Program-made: the position numbers and the translations under genes
The notes under the pieces: generated by a model
Told to the model about the DNA's origin: nothing
The model's database searches: none
What the model saw: only the letters and a program-made list of their open reading frames with translations
Origin: Silurus meridionalis
Lineage: Eukaryota > Chordata > Actinopteri > Siluriformes > Siluridae
Direction of reading: 5' to 3'
Assembly: GCF_014805685.1 (NCBI RefSeq)
Contig: NC_060892.1
Span: 9,058,990 to 9,122,989, forward strand
DNA: 64,000 bases
In this document: positions 11,060 to 23,700 of the stretch, in pieces
Position numbering within the stretch: position 1 is the first letter of the stretch
Layout of the letters: each line of letters starts with the position of its first letter

Positions 11060-11141
<82 letters not shown>
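11060..11141. repeat. (TA)41 microsatellite
   Basis: An 82-nt uninterrupted TA array next to a SINE. Confidence 0.95.
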
Positions 11142-11143
<2 letters not shown>

Positions 11144-11164
11144 GTATGTATTTATGCTTATGCA

Positions 11165-11312
11165 TGATACTGGTTTATTCATTATACTGCACCCCTTGAA
11201 GCAGACAGATTTAAGGGGCTTGGTCAAGGGCTCAGCAGTGCTGGGGTTTGAATCCCTGACCTTCTGATCAGTAATCCAGAGCCTTAACCGTTCAGCCACC
11301 ACTAAAAAATGC
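11165..11312 (-). mobile_element. tRNA-derived SINE
   Basis: The minus strand reads GGTGGCTGAACGGTTAAGG, then GATTCAAACCCCAGCACTG and GAGCCCTTGACCAAGCCCC. The A-box and B-box-like parts and the body match other copies in the window. Confidence 0.75.
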
Positions 11313-12339
11313 ACTTTGCAGTTAGCTTGTGCTGATAACCTGAATACAAAGCCTAGGACCTAACAGAAACTAAACAACCATTTTCACTTTTTGAAACATT
11401 AGAATATACTCTGAATGTTTTAAACCCAAGTGAAATAGTATAATGCACTAAATCACAGGCTATTGTTTAAACTACAAGCCTGAATGGACAGTGCATGCCC
11501 TCAAATTACTCTGTAAACAGTCAATACACACTCATAAGAAACAAATACAATTCTTTAAGTTAATTAGGAAATAAAATGAAGCTAGTTCTCATGAAGCCAC
11601 AAAGCGCTCAGTCTCAGAAAAACTACATCAAGTGTCTGAGATGTAACTGTTAATAGATGCTGACAATGGAGACTCCTTTAAAAAAAAAAAACAGACACAA
11701 ATTTCTTGAAGCCAAAGCACCGTCTGAACCTTCTTTTTTTACACACGCTTCTCCCAAGCTAGTAATTCGAAATTTTCCAATGAGCTTTAACTCGATCTCG
11801 AGAAACACTTGTAAAACCTGAACGGTTCCGATTTAAAATTGGAATGTATTTTGCCTCAATTTTAAATTCTTTCTATGATAAATGTAAAAGTTTTGAACAT
11901 TAATGTAACTCTAAAGTGCACCAAACTGGAAAAAAACATTCCTTTCATAAACCCTAACAGCGGATCTGTTCTGAAATTTTTTCCGCTCAAAATCAATAAA
12001 GATGATGCTCTAATGCTAAAATCAGGTCATGTGTGAATCTGACCATCAAATGCACTTAGCAGTTCTTTCTTTTTACCCAAAGCAGAACCACTGAGCTGAC
12101 ACTTTTTTCCACTGACATCTTGCAGGAGGCTTTTCCACATTTTATTCTGAGAGAGAAACTGGTTCATGACCGGCAAAACCGTTTCAGTTCCAGCAGCATT
12201 TTGTGAGAACCAAAAACTGGTCGAACCTGGGTCTTGAGGTCATCATGACTTCATTTCAAATAACAAAAAGCATTGTCACAAAGCAAAAATTCAGATCTCG
12301 ATTTAGAAACCTCAGGAGCAAGCCAAGGGTGATAGCAGC

Positions 12340-12450
12340 AAATCTCCCTGAGACAATAATAAAAATAAAATCTTGAGAGGAACCAGACTCAAATTGAAAC
12401 GCATCCTTTTCAGGGTCACACTGATCTTTGGATTATAAATCATTACGCTC
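12340..12450 (+). mobile_element. dispersed fish repeat fragment (GAGAGGAACCAGACTC family)
   Basis: It contains CTTGAGAGGAACCAGACTCA followed by CGCATCCTTTTCAGGGTCAC. Related pieces occur near 960-1050, 36230-36300, 38465-38580 and 48780-48910. Confidence 0.5.
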
Positions 12451-15400
12451 CGACAGCTGTATACTATTTAGTCAAAGAGCACTAAGAGTGTTGAAAAGAT
12501 ATTCAGTATAACCCTAATGTAAATAAGATTGCTGAGATGAACACAAAGTGGTCTTTATGGTTACAGCAGCCGTTTGCCAGGTAGAAGTCTACAGTATTGA
12601 CTCAATATTATCCGCTAAATGTGATACTTTTAGGAATTTGCATTTTTATTTTAGTAAATAACAATATCAGAAATCTTACAGCAGGAGTAGAGGCATTGAT
12701 CTGTAATTCTGTCACCATAAAAATGTAAACTCTATTTTAAAAATCCTGAAATCTTTTGCCTTTGATACAGTGTGATGAAATCAGTGATAAATAAATAGCT
12801 TGATCTTAACTAACTGAATAAATAAATGCTAACTAACGTTATCTTTGAGCGAGCTGATTCTCTTAGGTATTAGAAAAGTGTGTCAGAGAAGAAAAGGGCA
12901 ACAGAGGATAAATCAGACATGCTCTGTGGGACCCCTGCAACTCTCCAAACTTTGAAAAGGTGTCACAACTCTGAATTTCAAACTGGACATCATATTGACT
13001 GTGGAGAAAAATCCTATAACAGTCCACTTGAGGGGGTTAATGGGCACATCCCTTTGTAATAATGATTGATTCCACAAGCATCGCTTTGTTTTATTTTATC
13101 CATTAATACTTCACAGCTATGACCAAGGTAACACAACTCTGTTCAGACAGTCCACAGGCATTATCAAACCACAACCTACACAGTGTTTACATGAGAACAA
13201 AGATGGTGTGGCAATTTGTTGACTACATGTTACACTGTTCAGACTCCAGTTTCAGTGTCACAACACAGACTAGCATTTAGCTAGTGTTTTTCTTTTTTCC
13301 CCCAAACTTACTCCATTAAATGGAGTGTAACTTATCTGTAAATTCTCATTAGCCAAATTCCACTGAAATAAAATGTTAATGTGTAAAAACCCACACATTT
13401 TTTTTATTTCTGCATCATATATTTTATGGCTTGCACCAACCAACCAACTAACTGCATGACCTCTTTTCAATAAGAATTTACTGAATTAATATGTCCACAT
13501 AATATAGTTGCCAGACACGTGGACACAACAGACCAGCTGTATCCCAAATCTGATTTCTCCTGTGCTTCTGCTAGCTATGATTTTCATGACATTGGGGCTA
13601 TAGCCAGAAAACAGCTTTCCTTCTTCAGACAGGGTTTTATCTGTAACCTCTGCTGTGTAATAACGATAAATTATGTGCAGCTGGCAGGACAGTGCTGGGT
13701 TCTAGTCCAGCTAACAGTAGCAGTGATAGGATGAGGCCCAAAGGGAGGCAAGTGCACCAGGGGTGAATTGGGAGGAGAGTTAATCTCCCTGTAGGATAGG
13801 GATTGTGCTTTGCTCAGCACAGTTGCAGACTGAGAACTGGGCAACAAACAGTGTGTTTATGAAATAACACCATGTGAAATATATGGCTTCAGAATTCATT
13901 TTAGTTCTTGTGATGACGAGGGAGGGAAACTATCCAAGGGCGGCTAAGTGGTTAAGTTTTCCATAAAAAAAAAAGATCTAACTGTAAATCCATTTATTCT
14001 TTTCTTGAAGAAGTCTCCAGTGTCAGCACTTTCTTACAGTACACTTTTTTTCACCTAATTCTTTTCTTCATCATACCCCATAGCAATTATCCATCAAATC
14101 TATTAGATCATGTCTATTAAACCTTTTACATTTTATATTATCCTAATAATAATCCTTTCATATTTAATGTTGTGGGATCATTTACGAAACATATTCATCA
14201 AGTAAAAGCATCTAAACAGTCAGTGATATAGAAGCCTCTATATGACAAAAATCGATCTTCTCATGTTTAATAAGATTGTTTAGCAGAAGGCTCTCTGCCA
14301 AAGAAAGCTTTTGGAAATCTTAAACAATCCCCCTGTGTAATGTAAATTTTCCTAAATGAATGAATAATTTATTGATCTATTAATCCATCCATCTAATCAA
14401 ACCATCCATCCATTCATCCATCCATGATTGAATTTTGATATTTGTGGGGAAACACCAGCTATTGTGTTTTGTTTTGGTTTTTTTTCCTATCCTGATGTTA
14501 CATGAAAACCTTGATAGCCAACTACCTCAATGAATGTCATTAATACTGATGGAAGGCACCAGCATGGTGCCCAGTATGTTAGGTTTGAGGAATGCTTTAC
14601 ACAAGTCTCAGGGTTTGATTCTAACCAAAACTATTTACAGCTGTCACTTTTAGCTTATTTTATCTCTTCAAAACACACATTTAAGTAAAATGGTCAGTTG
14701 TGTCTATTGATTATCTGCCATGCTCGTTTTGCTCTGAAGTCACATTTGTTCTGGAGAATTTTGGATCCTAGTTTGGCTGGAATTGATCATGGAATGGCCT
14801 TTGATGGCTGGGGTCAACCAGTTAAGAAGTTTTTAAAAACACAGTGTTTGTTATCATAGCCTTGAACCAATAAAATATAACAAATATGAAAGCCTGGTCA
14901 GTTCACAACTGATTGACTGATACTTGATGTCACTTGACAGATTCGACCTTGCACAATAACCCCTAATCATGTTAACTTCAGAGCAGCAAAAGCACGCACA
15001 GAATTGAGTAGAATAAGAAAAAGTAAAAAAACAAAAAACAAAAAAAAAAACCCGAAGAAAAAAAAATAAAACAGAATATGGTGACAAAGATGTTGGTATC
15101 TGCATGACTCATTCATAGAAACAAGCAGATGGTGTTTTATTTCTGGAATAAAAACACAGAAAACACTGGAAATTCACAATAAAAAATATATTAGAGTTTC
15201 CTGGTCCATTTGTAAATTTCTTTTCCCAACAACTCCAAGCGCATAAAAATATCGCTGAAGTAATAAAAGTGCAAATGTAACAGCATTATACACTTTTCCC
15301 GTTGAGCCAAAAGTTATTGCAACACATCATCTAAAAAACTATAAACCAGTCATAACACCGCAATGGTCTTGTTGTCTGTTCGAGAACATTCTGGAAACTC

Positions 15401-16779
15401 ATTGTGTGAATGTCTACATGAACAAAAAAAGTTTTGTCAAAGGTCAGGTAGATTTTTATACACTGTTGACTCCAGAAAAACGCACCTACAGAGTATTAAA
15501 CCGCACATCCAAACACCTGACGACAAAGTATTCAAGGGTTCAAAGTGACAGGAAAAAAACGGTGAGCTTCCAAAACCACGAAATGTCAATCGCTCATTTT
15601 AAATTTCCTCCTATATTTAGACATGGAACGAATGTGAAGCCCCGGATGACGTATGCCAGAAATTTGGAAAAAAATAGAGGACACTGGGTCACCTGGAACA
15701 CCAGCAGTCTTCCATGGATAGCACCCAACATGCTAAATCCCACATGAACCTCAGGGAGAGAATGAAAGAATGAATCAGAGAGAGCAACAACACACGCATA
15801 TCCAAGTTTCCACAGCAAGCCGGAGCTCTAAACTGCAAAAAAAAAGTACTTGCTGTGATCTCAGGATATGAAAAATGACTCGGGATAATACGCAGGTGCT
15901 TTCATCTCGGCGTGAAAATAGAAGCTCATAAAATGCCGTGTGTGTGCGTGGGTGTCTGGACGGACAGCAGCTCTGGAGGGGAGAGACTGGGAACAGTGAT
16001 TGGCGCGACACCAGACCCAAATATCATACGGTGCTACATTCTACTGCATAATGGAAGTATTGGATTGTCATGGTAACAGACGGGGCAGACGCAACATGCG
16101 ACACTTACTTTGTTTGACGAGGTGCATAGCCCCGACCTCTCTTTTGTTTCCGAGTCTTCAAAATGTATCCCTCGATATGACAGGCTTTTGTTTGCTCTGA
16201 GTCTCTGGACTATTGCTCTTCCCTCTATGAATCAATCTATGGATCAACACATTGTGCTCAGACTGCAAGTACTGCATCTGAATCCACATGCATGTGTGTC
16301 TGTTCTTTAAACTAAAGACTCCTCAGGATGACAAAGTTAGTGTCACATAGAACAAAAATATTCTCCATAAAATGTCACCATGACACTGTGGAAATAACCA
16401 AACATGATATAAGATCTGCCTGAGAAGTTTCTTTTTGATCAGTGGTTCCTATAAAGTGGTCTCAGAAGGTCTCTGAACTTAAAGTCATTACATACACATA
16501 TGTATATATAAGTTCTTACTTACTTTTTATTATGTTTGTCTAAAATTAGTTTAATCCAATCCATAACCACAGAGCCTCAACTAGTGTTTTTTCTGCTTTT
16601 TGCAAAAAATAATACTTAATTAGTAATGTGTGGGAATGTGATAATTAAGTGCAGCCACCTTTAAAAAAGTGTCATCATAACCAAAACTGAAGAGCGTGTA
16701 TTTTAAATGAATTGATTTTTTTTATCGTAACAAGATACTTACTGAAACTAGACATACTACTTGGAAATACTACAGATAC

Positions 16780-16816
16780 ACTATTATTATTATTGTTATT
16801 ATTATTATTATTATCT
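16780..16816. repeat. (ATT)n microsatellite
   Basis: An ATT array of about 12 units with one G interruption. Confidence 0.8.
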
Positions 16817-17039
16817 AATAATAAATGATTATAAAAAATCTAGTTTGTTTTACATAAACATCAGTTTATGCAAATTTACCTTGTTTAAAAGAAATATTTT
16901 CCAAAGATGAACAATAAAAAAAAAAAAAATGTATGTTAAAGTTTAAACAACAATTTAATGTAATGTATAAGAAAATGTATATGCTTAAAAATCTTTTAGA
17001 TCTTTTATTTTGTACATGACACTTGGTACTCATAGTTTC

Positions 17040-17710
17040 TGCATTCTGGCCCCGGCAGCGTATTTAAACTTCCTGTTTGTGAAGGTGTTGTTCCCGGTTT
17101 CTTTTTTGCACTAAGTTTGTGACTTTAATATAATATATGGTGAACAAAAAGTTCCAAATGCTAGAAAGGTGACAACCTGGTGGTCCTGGGATTTAAACCG
17201 TTCAATCAGAAGTCATTTAAATCAGAAGCCCCATGTGGCTTCAACCACTGAGCTACCATGTCAGGTCTATGGAGAACTCTTACTTCCAGCAACCCATATG
17301 GCCAACAAAAATGTCTACCACAGATTCCAACTACCAAACACACACACACACTTACAATCACCCAACTTCTTATGAAACACACCTGTTCTCAATAACACAC
17401 ACCTCTCAATAACACACACCTGTAGACTTTTTATAGGACATTCCTTCATAGAAACACTGCGAAGTACCAGCATTGTTTATACTTCGCAGTAGTATATAGC
17501 AAACCTTGTTATCATGTTTGCTTCGCTGGTTTCGATCTTTTGTTGTGTGGTTTTCTTGTCTCTATATTACCATGTATATGGAGTTTTCTGTTTGCTTGAC
17601 TCTTTGCTTGAACTTGGACTTTGATATTTGGATTACGCTTTAGACTTGTACGCAAACCTTTCAGTAAAACCTGCCTAAACTGCAATTGACTCTGTCTGAG
17701 GCTTTGATTA
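17040..17710 (+). mobile_element. LTR-like region (solo LTR relic?)
   Basis: It includes a SINE-like fragment at 17165-17265 (minus strand) and then a region rich in CTTGTTTGC, GACTCTTTGC and GAACTTGGACTTTGA words, ending AGTAAAACCTGCCTAAACTG. The composition and layout recall solo LTRs of fish LTR retrotransposons. Similar stretches lie at 41600-41790 and 63390-63640. No terminal duplication was confirmed. Confidence 0.35.
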
Positions 17711-18015
17711 TATGATAGAATTCAAAGAATTTGGACCATAAAAACGTCTATGAAAGAGGAACGTGAGACAGTGACTGGGGTGACGGGTGAAGCTATATAT
17801 ACAAATGCTAATCAAAGTGACAAAGAACAGGTCTGAGTGCTGTGCCAAACAAGGAAGTGCAGTGGCTGTTGGGTAAAGTAGTCCCTAGGCATAAGCCTTA
17901 CAAACAGTACATTCTATTTTGAATAACAATGTTATGCACTACAATTAATAATAAAACGAGCAGATATAATTTTTCAAGATGTAACGCATCAACAACTAAT
18001 ACTATTAAGTATATA

Positions 18016-18127
18016 GCACAAAATAATACAACTGAAGGGCAGGTATTAATATAAATGAAAGTAAAATAGCAAAATGAATTAATAATGAAAAAGAAAATCA
18101 AAATTCTGTCTTACTATATCAAAATAT

Positions 18128-18133
<6 letters not shown>
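18016..18133 (-). repeat. 118-bp repeat, inverted copy 1
   Basis: On the minus strand it starts GAAATAATATTTTGATATAG and ends TTGTATTATTTTGTGC. It is identical to 38881-38998 on the plus strand, and in both copies a TA array precedes it. The family is unknown. Confidence 0.9.

Positions 18134-18189
<56 letters not shown>
18134..18189. repeat. (TA)28 microsatellite
   Basis: A 56-nt TA array attached to the 118-bp repeat. Confidence 0.95.
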
Positions 18190-18194
<5 letters not shown>

Positions 18195-18734
18195 GTATAC
18201 AATATAATTAATAAAATATGACATTCTTTTTATTTACTTGGTTATTGAATAGCAACAATATGGAAACATGGTTTTATTTTCTGTTTTGAAGGATTATGTA
18301 CTAGAAAGCAGTCATGATAATAAATTCATGCTGTGAGAAAAAATTCAGAAAAAGAAGACAGAAGAGAGCAAAAACAACTGAGCTGAATGTAGGACAGAGT
18401 GTCCTAAACGTGTCTACAAGTTCCATATGTGTTTATTTATTTTCTGGTATGTACGAAGAAAAAAAAAAAAGGTGAAAAGCATATCCCTCAGGACTGACCC
18501 TACTGACCCTAACAGTCCTAAAAAGTACAGCAGGGATTATTTCCTTTCTTCGTCTTCTTTTTTAAAACACTTTTTTAAGCTATATCTTACCTGTATAGCT
18601 AGGTAACGATGACGTTGAGATGCACGGTGAAGTGAAAACCCTGACAAATCAGTCAGAATACAGTGCACAGCAAAGTGGTCATATAGCTTTACAATTACTT
18701 ATGCTTTTATCCAACTGTTGTACAACGGAGGCAA

Positions 18735-18920
18735 AATCTGGTCATTTGTCACATATACATTACAGCATACTGAAATTCTTTCTTCGCATATCCTGGCTTA
18801 TTATAAAGCTGGGGGCAGCCCTGCTCATGGGCCCCAACAGTGAAAGTTTGCCAGTACTGGGGCTTAAAATCCCTGACCAGAAACCCAAGGCCTTATCAGT
18901 AGAGCTACCACTACCTCTTA
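18735..18920 (-). mobile_element. tRNA-derived SINE (GTGACAAAT-tail type)
   Basis: The minus strand carries GTAGAGCT...AAGGCCTT, a B-box-like segment, GGGGCTTAAAATCCC-type reverse motifs and the tail AGAATTTCAGTATGCTGTAA. The same tail is seen at 41322-41584 and 23525-23700. Confidence 0.65.
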
Positions 18921-19106
18921 TAGATAGGACCTGTGGCTCTGGGGAAGTTCTTGAGTTTCTTTCATCTTTTCATCTTATTCAATTCAATTTCAATTCAATT
19001 TTCAATTGCAGCATGGACTAGAAAGAATGTGAGGAGATGTTTGTTTATTATTTGTGGATGGAGTCTCCAGTATCAATGCTTTGTAACAGTTCGAGGTACT
19101 GTTAAG

Positions 19107-19275
19107 AGGAGGTGGTAGCTTAGTGGTTAAGGGATTGGACTTTAGATCCAAAGGTTATGCCACTCCTGGGTACCTAAACAAAAGCCCTTAACCCCAGAGC
19201 TGCTTAGTTACATGAATGAAATAAATGATAGTTGCTCTGCATAAGGGTGTCTGCCAAATGATCTAAATGTTAAAC
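19107..19275 (+). mobile_element. tRNA-derived SINE
   Basis: GGTGGTAGCTTAGTGGTTAA is an A-box-like start and AAGGTTATGCCACTCC a decayed B box; the body AAGCCCTTAACCCCAGAGCT and tail GGGTGTCTGCCAAATGATC follow. Opposite orientation to arnt2. Confidence 0.8.
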
Positions 19276-20835
19276 CTTTTTTTGAAAGAGGTTTGTGCTT
19301 TTGTGGTTTCTTGGTAACTGCTCAAGCTCTTGGAAACTACAAAGGAGAGAAAATAAAAGCATTTAAAAGAACTATAAATACCACAAATTTGCTACTTTTG
19401 GATATGCTGTTATTAGAAAACAATGAACTTCCTGATCATTTGCCTACAACAGCACACCTTGTTTTATTTCTTACTTACTTGTCAATGTGATGCATGTAGT
19501 AGCTGAGACATCGATGCAGCTAACAGCCATAACACCAAGTTTACTTCCTGGTGATAACTTATGTTGAGGAAACAACACAATAAGCTGGAGTAGTATATAA
19601 AGTTCCTGCAGGAGCCTGTCCTTCAGCATTGTGTCAATCATGGTGCAATACATCAATCACTGGTGGGTGTCGATTACCATATTTTCCCACAGGGAGCATC
19701 TCCGTATCTCAGAAATGCACTTCTCATACCGCTTGCGCTTCTGCATCATGATCGTACAGAAATGCAACATTTCCGTGTATATAAAAGGGATTAGGATTAA
19801 ATAACATTTGCTTTGCATATGTGGTTCAAAATCATGCCCAACTTTCAAATTCTCTGGAAACATGACACCGAATTTGTGTCATCAACAGCACTGACTCCAG
19901 TTGCAACTGATCCGAACTGAAACTCTGAGACAAAGAAAAGAGCCGCAAGGAGAACGGTGTGTACCGACTGTGTGTATATGTGTGCATGTGAGTGGGAGCA
20001 TCAGTGTCATGCTGGGAGACAGTAAGCAGGTCTCAGTGTGACGCTGCTGGAACGGTAAGACGCTCAGCAGGATCGCAGCTCCATCATTTCCACGGCCTAA
20101 ACCGAAACTGTTGTTATTCAGAGCCGCCAGGACGCCATCCTGCCCACATACAGCTGAAACGTCATCTCTCACACACTTCCATTTCATCTCTTACGCCCAC
20201 CACAAAAAAACGAAAGCCATTTAAGAAACCCTCCATGCTGCCGACTGAACGCATTTTGGATTTGTTCGTTTTTCTTTTTTGTTCAACCAGATCAAAGTAC
20301 AAACCATCAAAGTATGCAGTGCTTTTAGACATATCCTCCTTCTGAACGCCATTAAGGTAGAACAAATGCGCAAATAATTTGACCAAAGGGGATTTTCAAG
20401 TGTTTTCAAAGCAAGACCGACTACAGCAGAAAAGGATTCACTTTGCAAATTCACACTTTATGTGGATTCATCATTATATTTAAGTCACAAATATATAATA
20501 AACTTTTCTGCTTATTATAAGCAGTTGCATCATTCTCTGTGGATTCAAAAATACACTTCCAAACTTTATACTGCGATAGGGTGTATGTCCTGTGATAACC
20601 GCCTGATAACATGACATCCATGTATCTTATTTCTATGATACCACAGAAAATTCCCAATGAATAGGTTGTTTTTTCACTCACTTTAAAATACGTCAAAAAA
20701 CACACCTTGTCATGTCACCTCCATCCTGGAGCTATACCTCTGACTGTCACAAACCACTGACACTGCACACATCTCTTTTTTAAAGCTATGCAAAAAATCA
20801 CTATAATCTGTACAATCAAATGTTATAATTGATAT

Positions 20836-21340
20836 ACACTATATGGACTACATGGAGGTTTGTGGACACCTGACCGTAAGATTCTTATGAGCTTTTTGTA
20901 CATCCAATTCCACATTTAGTGCCTATTTGCTCTTCTAATAACCTCCACTCTTCTGAGAAAATGATTCTGAGAGTGTGCTTGTTGAGATTCTTTTGGTCAT
21001 TTAGCCATGAGGGTGTAAGTAAAGTAAGGTACTGTAGGGTGAGGAGGCCTGGGTGCAGTCAGTGTTCCAATTCATCTCAAAGGTGTTCAGTAAAGTTGTG
21101 GTCATAGCTCTATAGCAGACCACTCAAGATCTTTTACTTTAACCCATGCTCATTTTGTGCACATGTGCATTGTGATTCTGAAACAGGTTTGAGCCTCCTA
21201 GCCAAGTTAAGGGAAAATTAAATGTAACCGCTTCCAAAGACATCCAATACAATTGTGTGCCTCCAACTTTGTGGTGAAAGTATGGGGAAGAACCACATAT
21301 GGCTGGAAAAGTCGGGCGTCATAATAATTTTGTCCATATG
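20836..21340 (+). mobile_element. MITE-like DNA transposon, near complete
   Basis: It starts ACACTATATGGAC and ends near TTTTGTCCATATGATGTACT, giving imperfect inverted ends. Internal motifs TGTGGACACCTGACCGTAAG, CCTCCACTCTTCTGAGAAAA and TTCCAATTCATCTCAAAGGT are shared with the other copies. Confidence 0.75.
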
Positions 21341-22371
21341 ATGTACTATATGGCTTAGATTATTTGAAGCCTCCACCTTAATACACCCATGTGTGAGTTC
21401 TTATTATAAAACCAATAATATCAGAATGAGCACATTAATATTAACCTATAATTTTCTCGTCAGAGCAATAATGGTATAGGAAATGACTTAAATCCTTCAG
21501 ACTTCTCAGAGTTGGTGTGGTATTTCCTCTAACATACACGATTACAGCTTGTTCAGATGAACACATAAACTGCTACCATAGATCCTTCAAGCAAGCATCA
21601 GTCAGTGATTTTCTCTTCAGCCACTATAAAACACACACACTTTAATTTTAAAATGATTAAATAATTTATCACAAATAATTATATTCATATTTGGTATAAA
21701 GCTACCTCTTGTACATACTGTACATGCAAGTCATTTTTAGGAAACATCTTTTCCCATACCGTCTCCCACATTTAACACTCCAGTCTTGGAAATTCCAAGT
21801 AATAATACATGAAAATTGAAACCAAAAATGGCCCTGGGAGAAAAAGAAAAGCTTTCAAAAAATACACCGAGCGCTCATGTTGTCTGTGAATTCCATGGCA
21901 CGACCCTTTCTCTCCGTGCATTTCCCCCTTGCTGTGTCAGCTGCAACACGCCAAACTGATCTTCTCTCCCACAAAACTGATTTATACTGCAGCGATGAAA
22001 CCGTTATTAACTGTGATGCATCTTAGATAATGCTGGCCTAAAATGCAGGATAGTATCGAATCTATGTTTACGTACTGATCTGGTGCATTGATATGTTTTA
22101 TGAAGTATCTGAAAATTGTTGCTGAAGATTGCAGAGAGTTTGAGAACGCCTGTATCAGATCAGTACTTTGTACAACACAATAACCAGAGTTCTATAATTG
22201 ACAGCATACTACAAATCGTAGCCATCACATGACTGCATCTCTATAAGGTTCAACTCTAATAGTCAGGGGGATGCATTGGACACTTTGCTGTTATAATAAG
22301 TCTGACCCTCCTTTAAAAAAAGGCTTTTCACTAGACTTTGGCATGTGGTTGTGAGGAGATATATGCATGCC

Positions 22372-22523
22372 ATTTTGGAGACACACTTATCCAGATCAAC
22401 AAACAACTCACATCAACCCAATTTTTACAGTAGAGCAGTTTAGGGGTTAGGGCCTGGCTCAGGCTGATTTAAACTCTAATTTTCAGATCAAAAGTCCAAT
22501 CTTTAACCACTAAGCTACCTGAG
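22372..22523 (-). mobile_element. tRNA-derived SINE
   Basis: The minus strand reads GGTAGCTTAGTGGTTAAAG, then TTTGATCTGAAAATTAGAG and a body with GCCAGGCCCTAACCCC, ending near TCTGGATAAGTGTGTC. It directly abuts the next MITE copy. Confidence 0.7.
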
Positions 22524-23060
22524 ATTTGTACTCATTTAGCTACTATAAGACTATTAGTGAAGTCAAACTTGTGTTTGGTGATAGGGTCTGGCACATAGTC
22601 AGCACTCCAGTTCATCCCAAAGGTGTTCAGGTAAAGTCAAGTCAAGTGGATTTACTGTCATTTCAACCACATGCAGTGCGCAAAACAAAGTTTTCAGGAC
22701 CAGGACCAACTCCATGCTACACACTATAACACTAAAATAACTAATACATAAGCATACCTACACACAGGACTACAAACACCACAACACAACAAAGACATGA
22801 CCACACTCCTTGTGTGAGGTCAGGGCTCTGTTAAGTTTCTTCCACTCCATCCTTGGCAAACCATGCGTTCATCGAGTTCTATTAATACACAGGATTATAG
22901 TATTGCTGGAACACATAGTTCCAATAAATGGAAATTGTAATGCAATATCTGAAGATATCCTGTCTACTTCTCTACTTCATTCTTTGTGGCAACAATTTGG
23001 GCAAATTGTAAAATATGGGTGTGATGCTCAGGTGTCTTAGAGCTTTCTTAACATAGTGTA
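22524..23060 (+). mobile_element. MITE-like DNA transposon, split by a nested insertion
   Basis: The left part ends TTCATCCCAAAGGTGTTCAG near 22631. The element resumes at TGTGAGGTCAGGGCTCTGTT (about 22814) and runs to AACATAGTGTATCG. The uninterrupted copy at 20836 joins these two parts directly, so the DNA between is an insertion. Confidence 0.7.
22632..22813 (+). mobile_element. nested dispersed repeat (GTCAAGTCAAGTGG family)
   Basis: It starts TAAAGTCAAGTCAAGTGGAT and contains TTTACTGTCATTTCAACCAC, words of a dispersed fish repeat. It interrupts the flanking MITE. Confidence 0.6.
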
Positions 23061-23124
23061 TCGTATGCACCTTTAAAAACCAAACACAACAAAAAATTTT
23101 TACATAATGTTTTATATATACAGC

Positions 23125-23282
23125 ATTGAGGAAGACACCTTACAGTTCTTTCATTTAAACAGCTGAGCAGTTGAGGGTTAAGGTCATTGCTCAGGGGATC
23201 AGCAGGGGTGGCTTGTGGTTCTGGGATTTAAACTCATGACCTTCTAATCAAAAGTTCAATGTCTTAAACTCTGAGCTACCCT
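23125..23282 (-). mobile_element. tRNA-derived SINE
   Basis: The minus strand begins GGTAGCTCAGAGTTTAAGAC with a B-box-like GAGTTTAAATCCC and the body ACCTTAACCCTCAACTGCTC. Same orientation as arnt2. Confidence 0.75.
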
Positions 23283-23524
23283 TTCCCTTTCACAGAGGTG
23301 CCTTCAATAACCAGCCAGAAAATCTGTGTGTAGCCCAGCTTTGATTACAGAGAACTTTCCAACTTAAATATTAACAAATCTTTTGAACTTAAGTAACCGA
23401 CTCTGAGGATAACCAACAATAACCAGCTACAAGGTGAAGATTTTGTTCATGTTTATAGTACAAAGTAATACCGTGTTCTGAAACCAAGTGACAACAAGAA
23501 GAGATTAGTCAAATCTCTACAGGT

Positions 23525-23700
23525 TTTTACAGGTCACATATACATTACAGCACAGTGAAATTCTTTCTTTGTATATCCCAGCAAATAAAGAAGCTGGGCT
23601 CAGAGTGCAGGGTCAGCCATGATACATAGCACAGAGGGTTAAGGGACATGTTCAAGGGCCCAAGAGTGGCAGCTTAGTGATCCCGGGCCTTGAAACAAAA
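23525..23700 (-). mobile_element. tRNA-derived SINE (GTGACAAAT-tail type)
   Basis: On the minus strand GCTGCCACTCTTGGGCCCTT and the tail AGAATTTCACTGTGCTGTAA match the more complete copy at 41322-41584. Confidence 0.7.

Noticed and set aside
15406..15747. 113-codon open frame
   Set aside because: No domain and no relation to arnt2. Overlapping frames on both strands suggest chance.
18620..19021. 133-codon open frame
   Set aside because: It runs through a SINE and a TTGAAT-type tail and has no domain.
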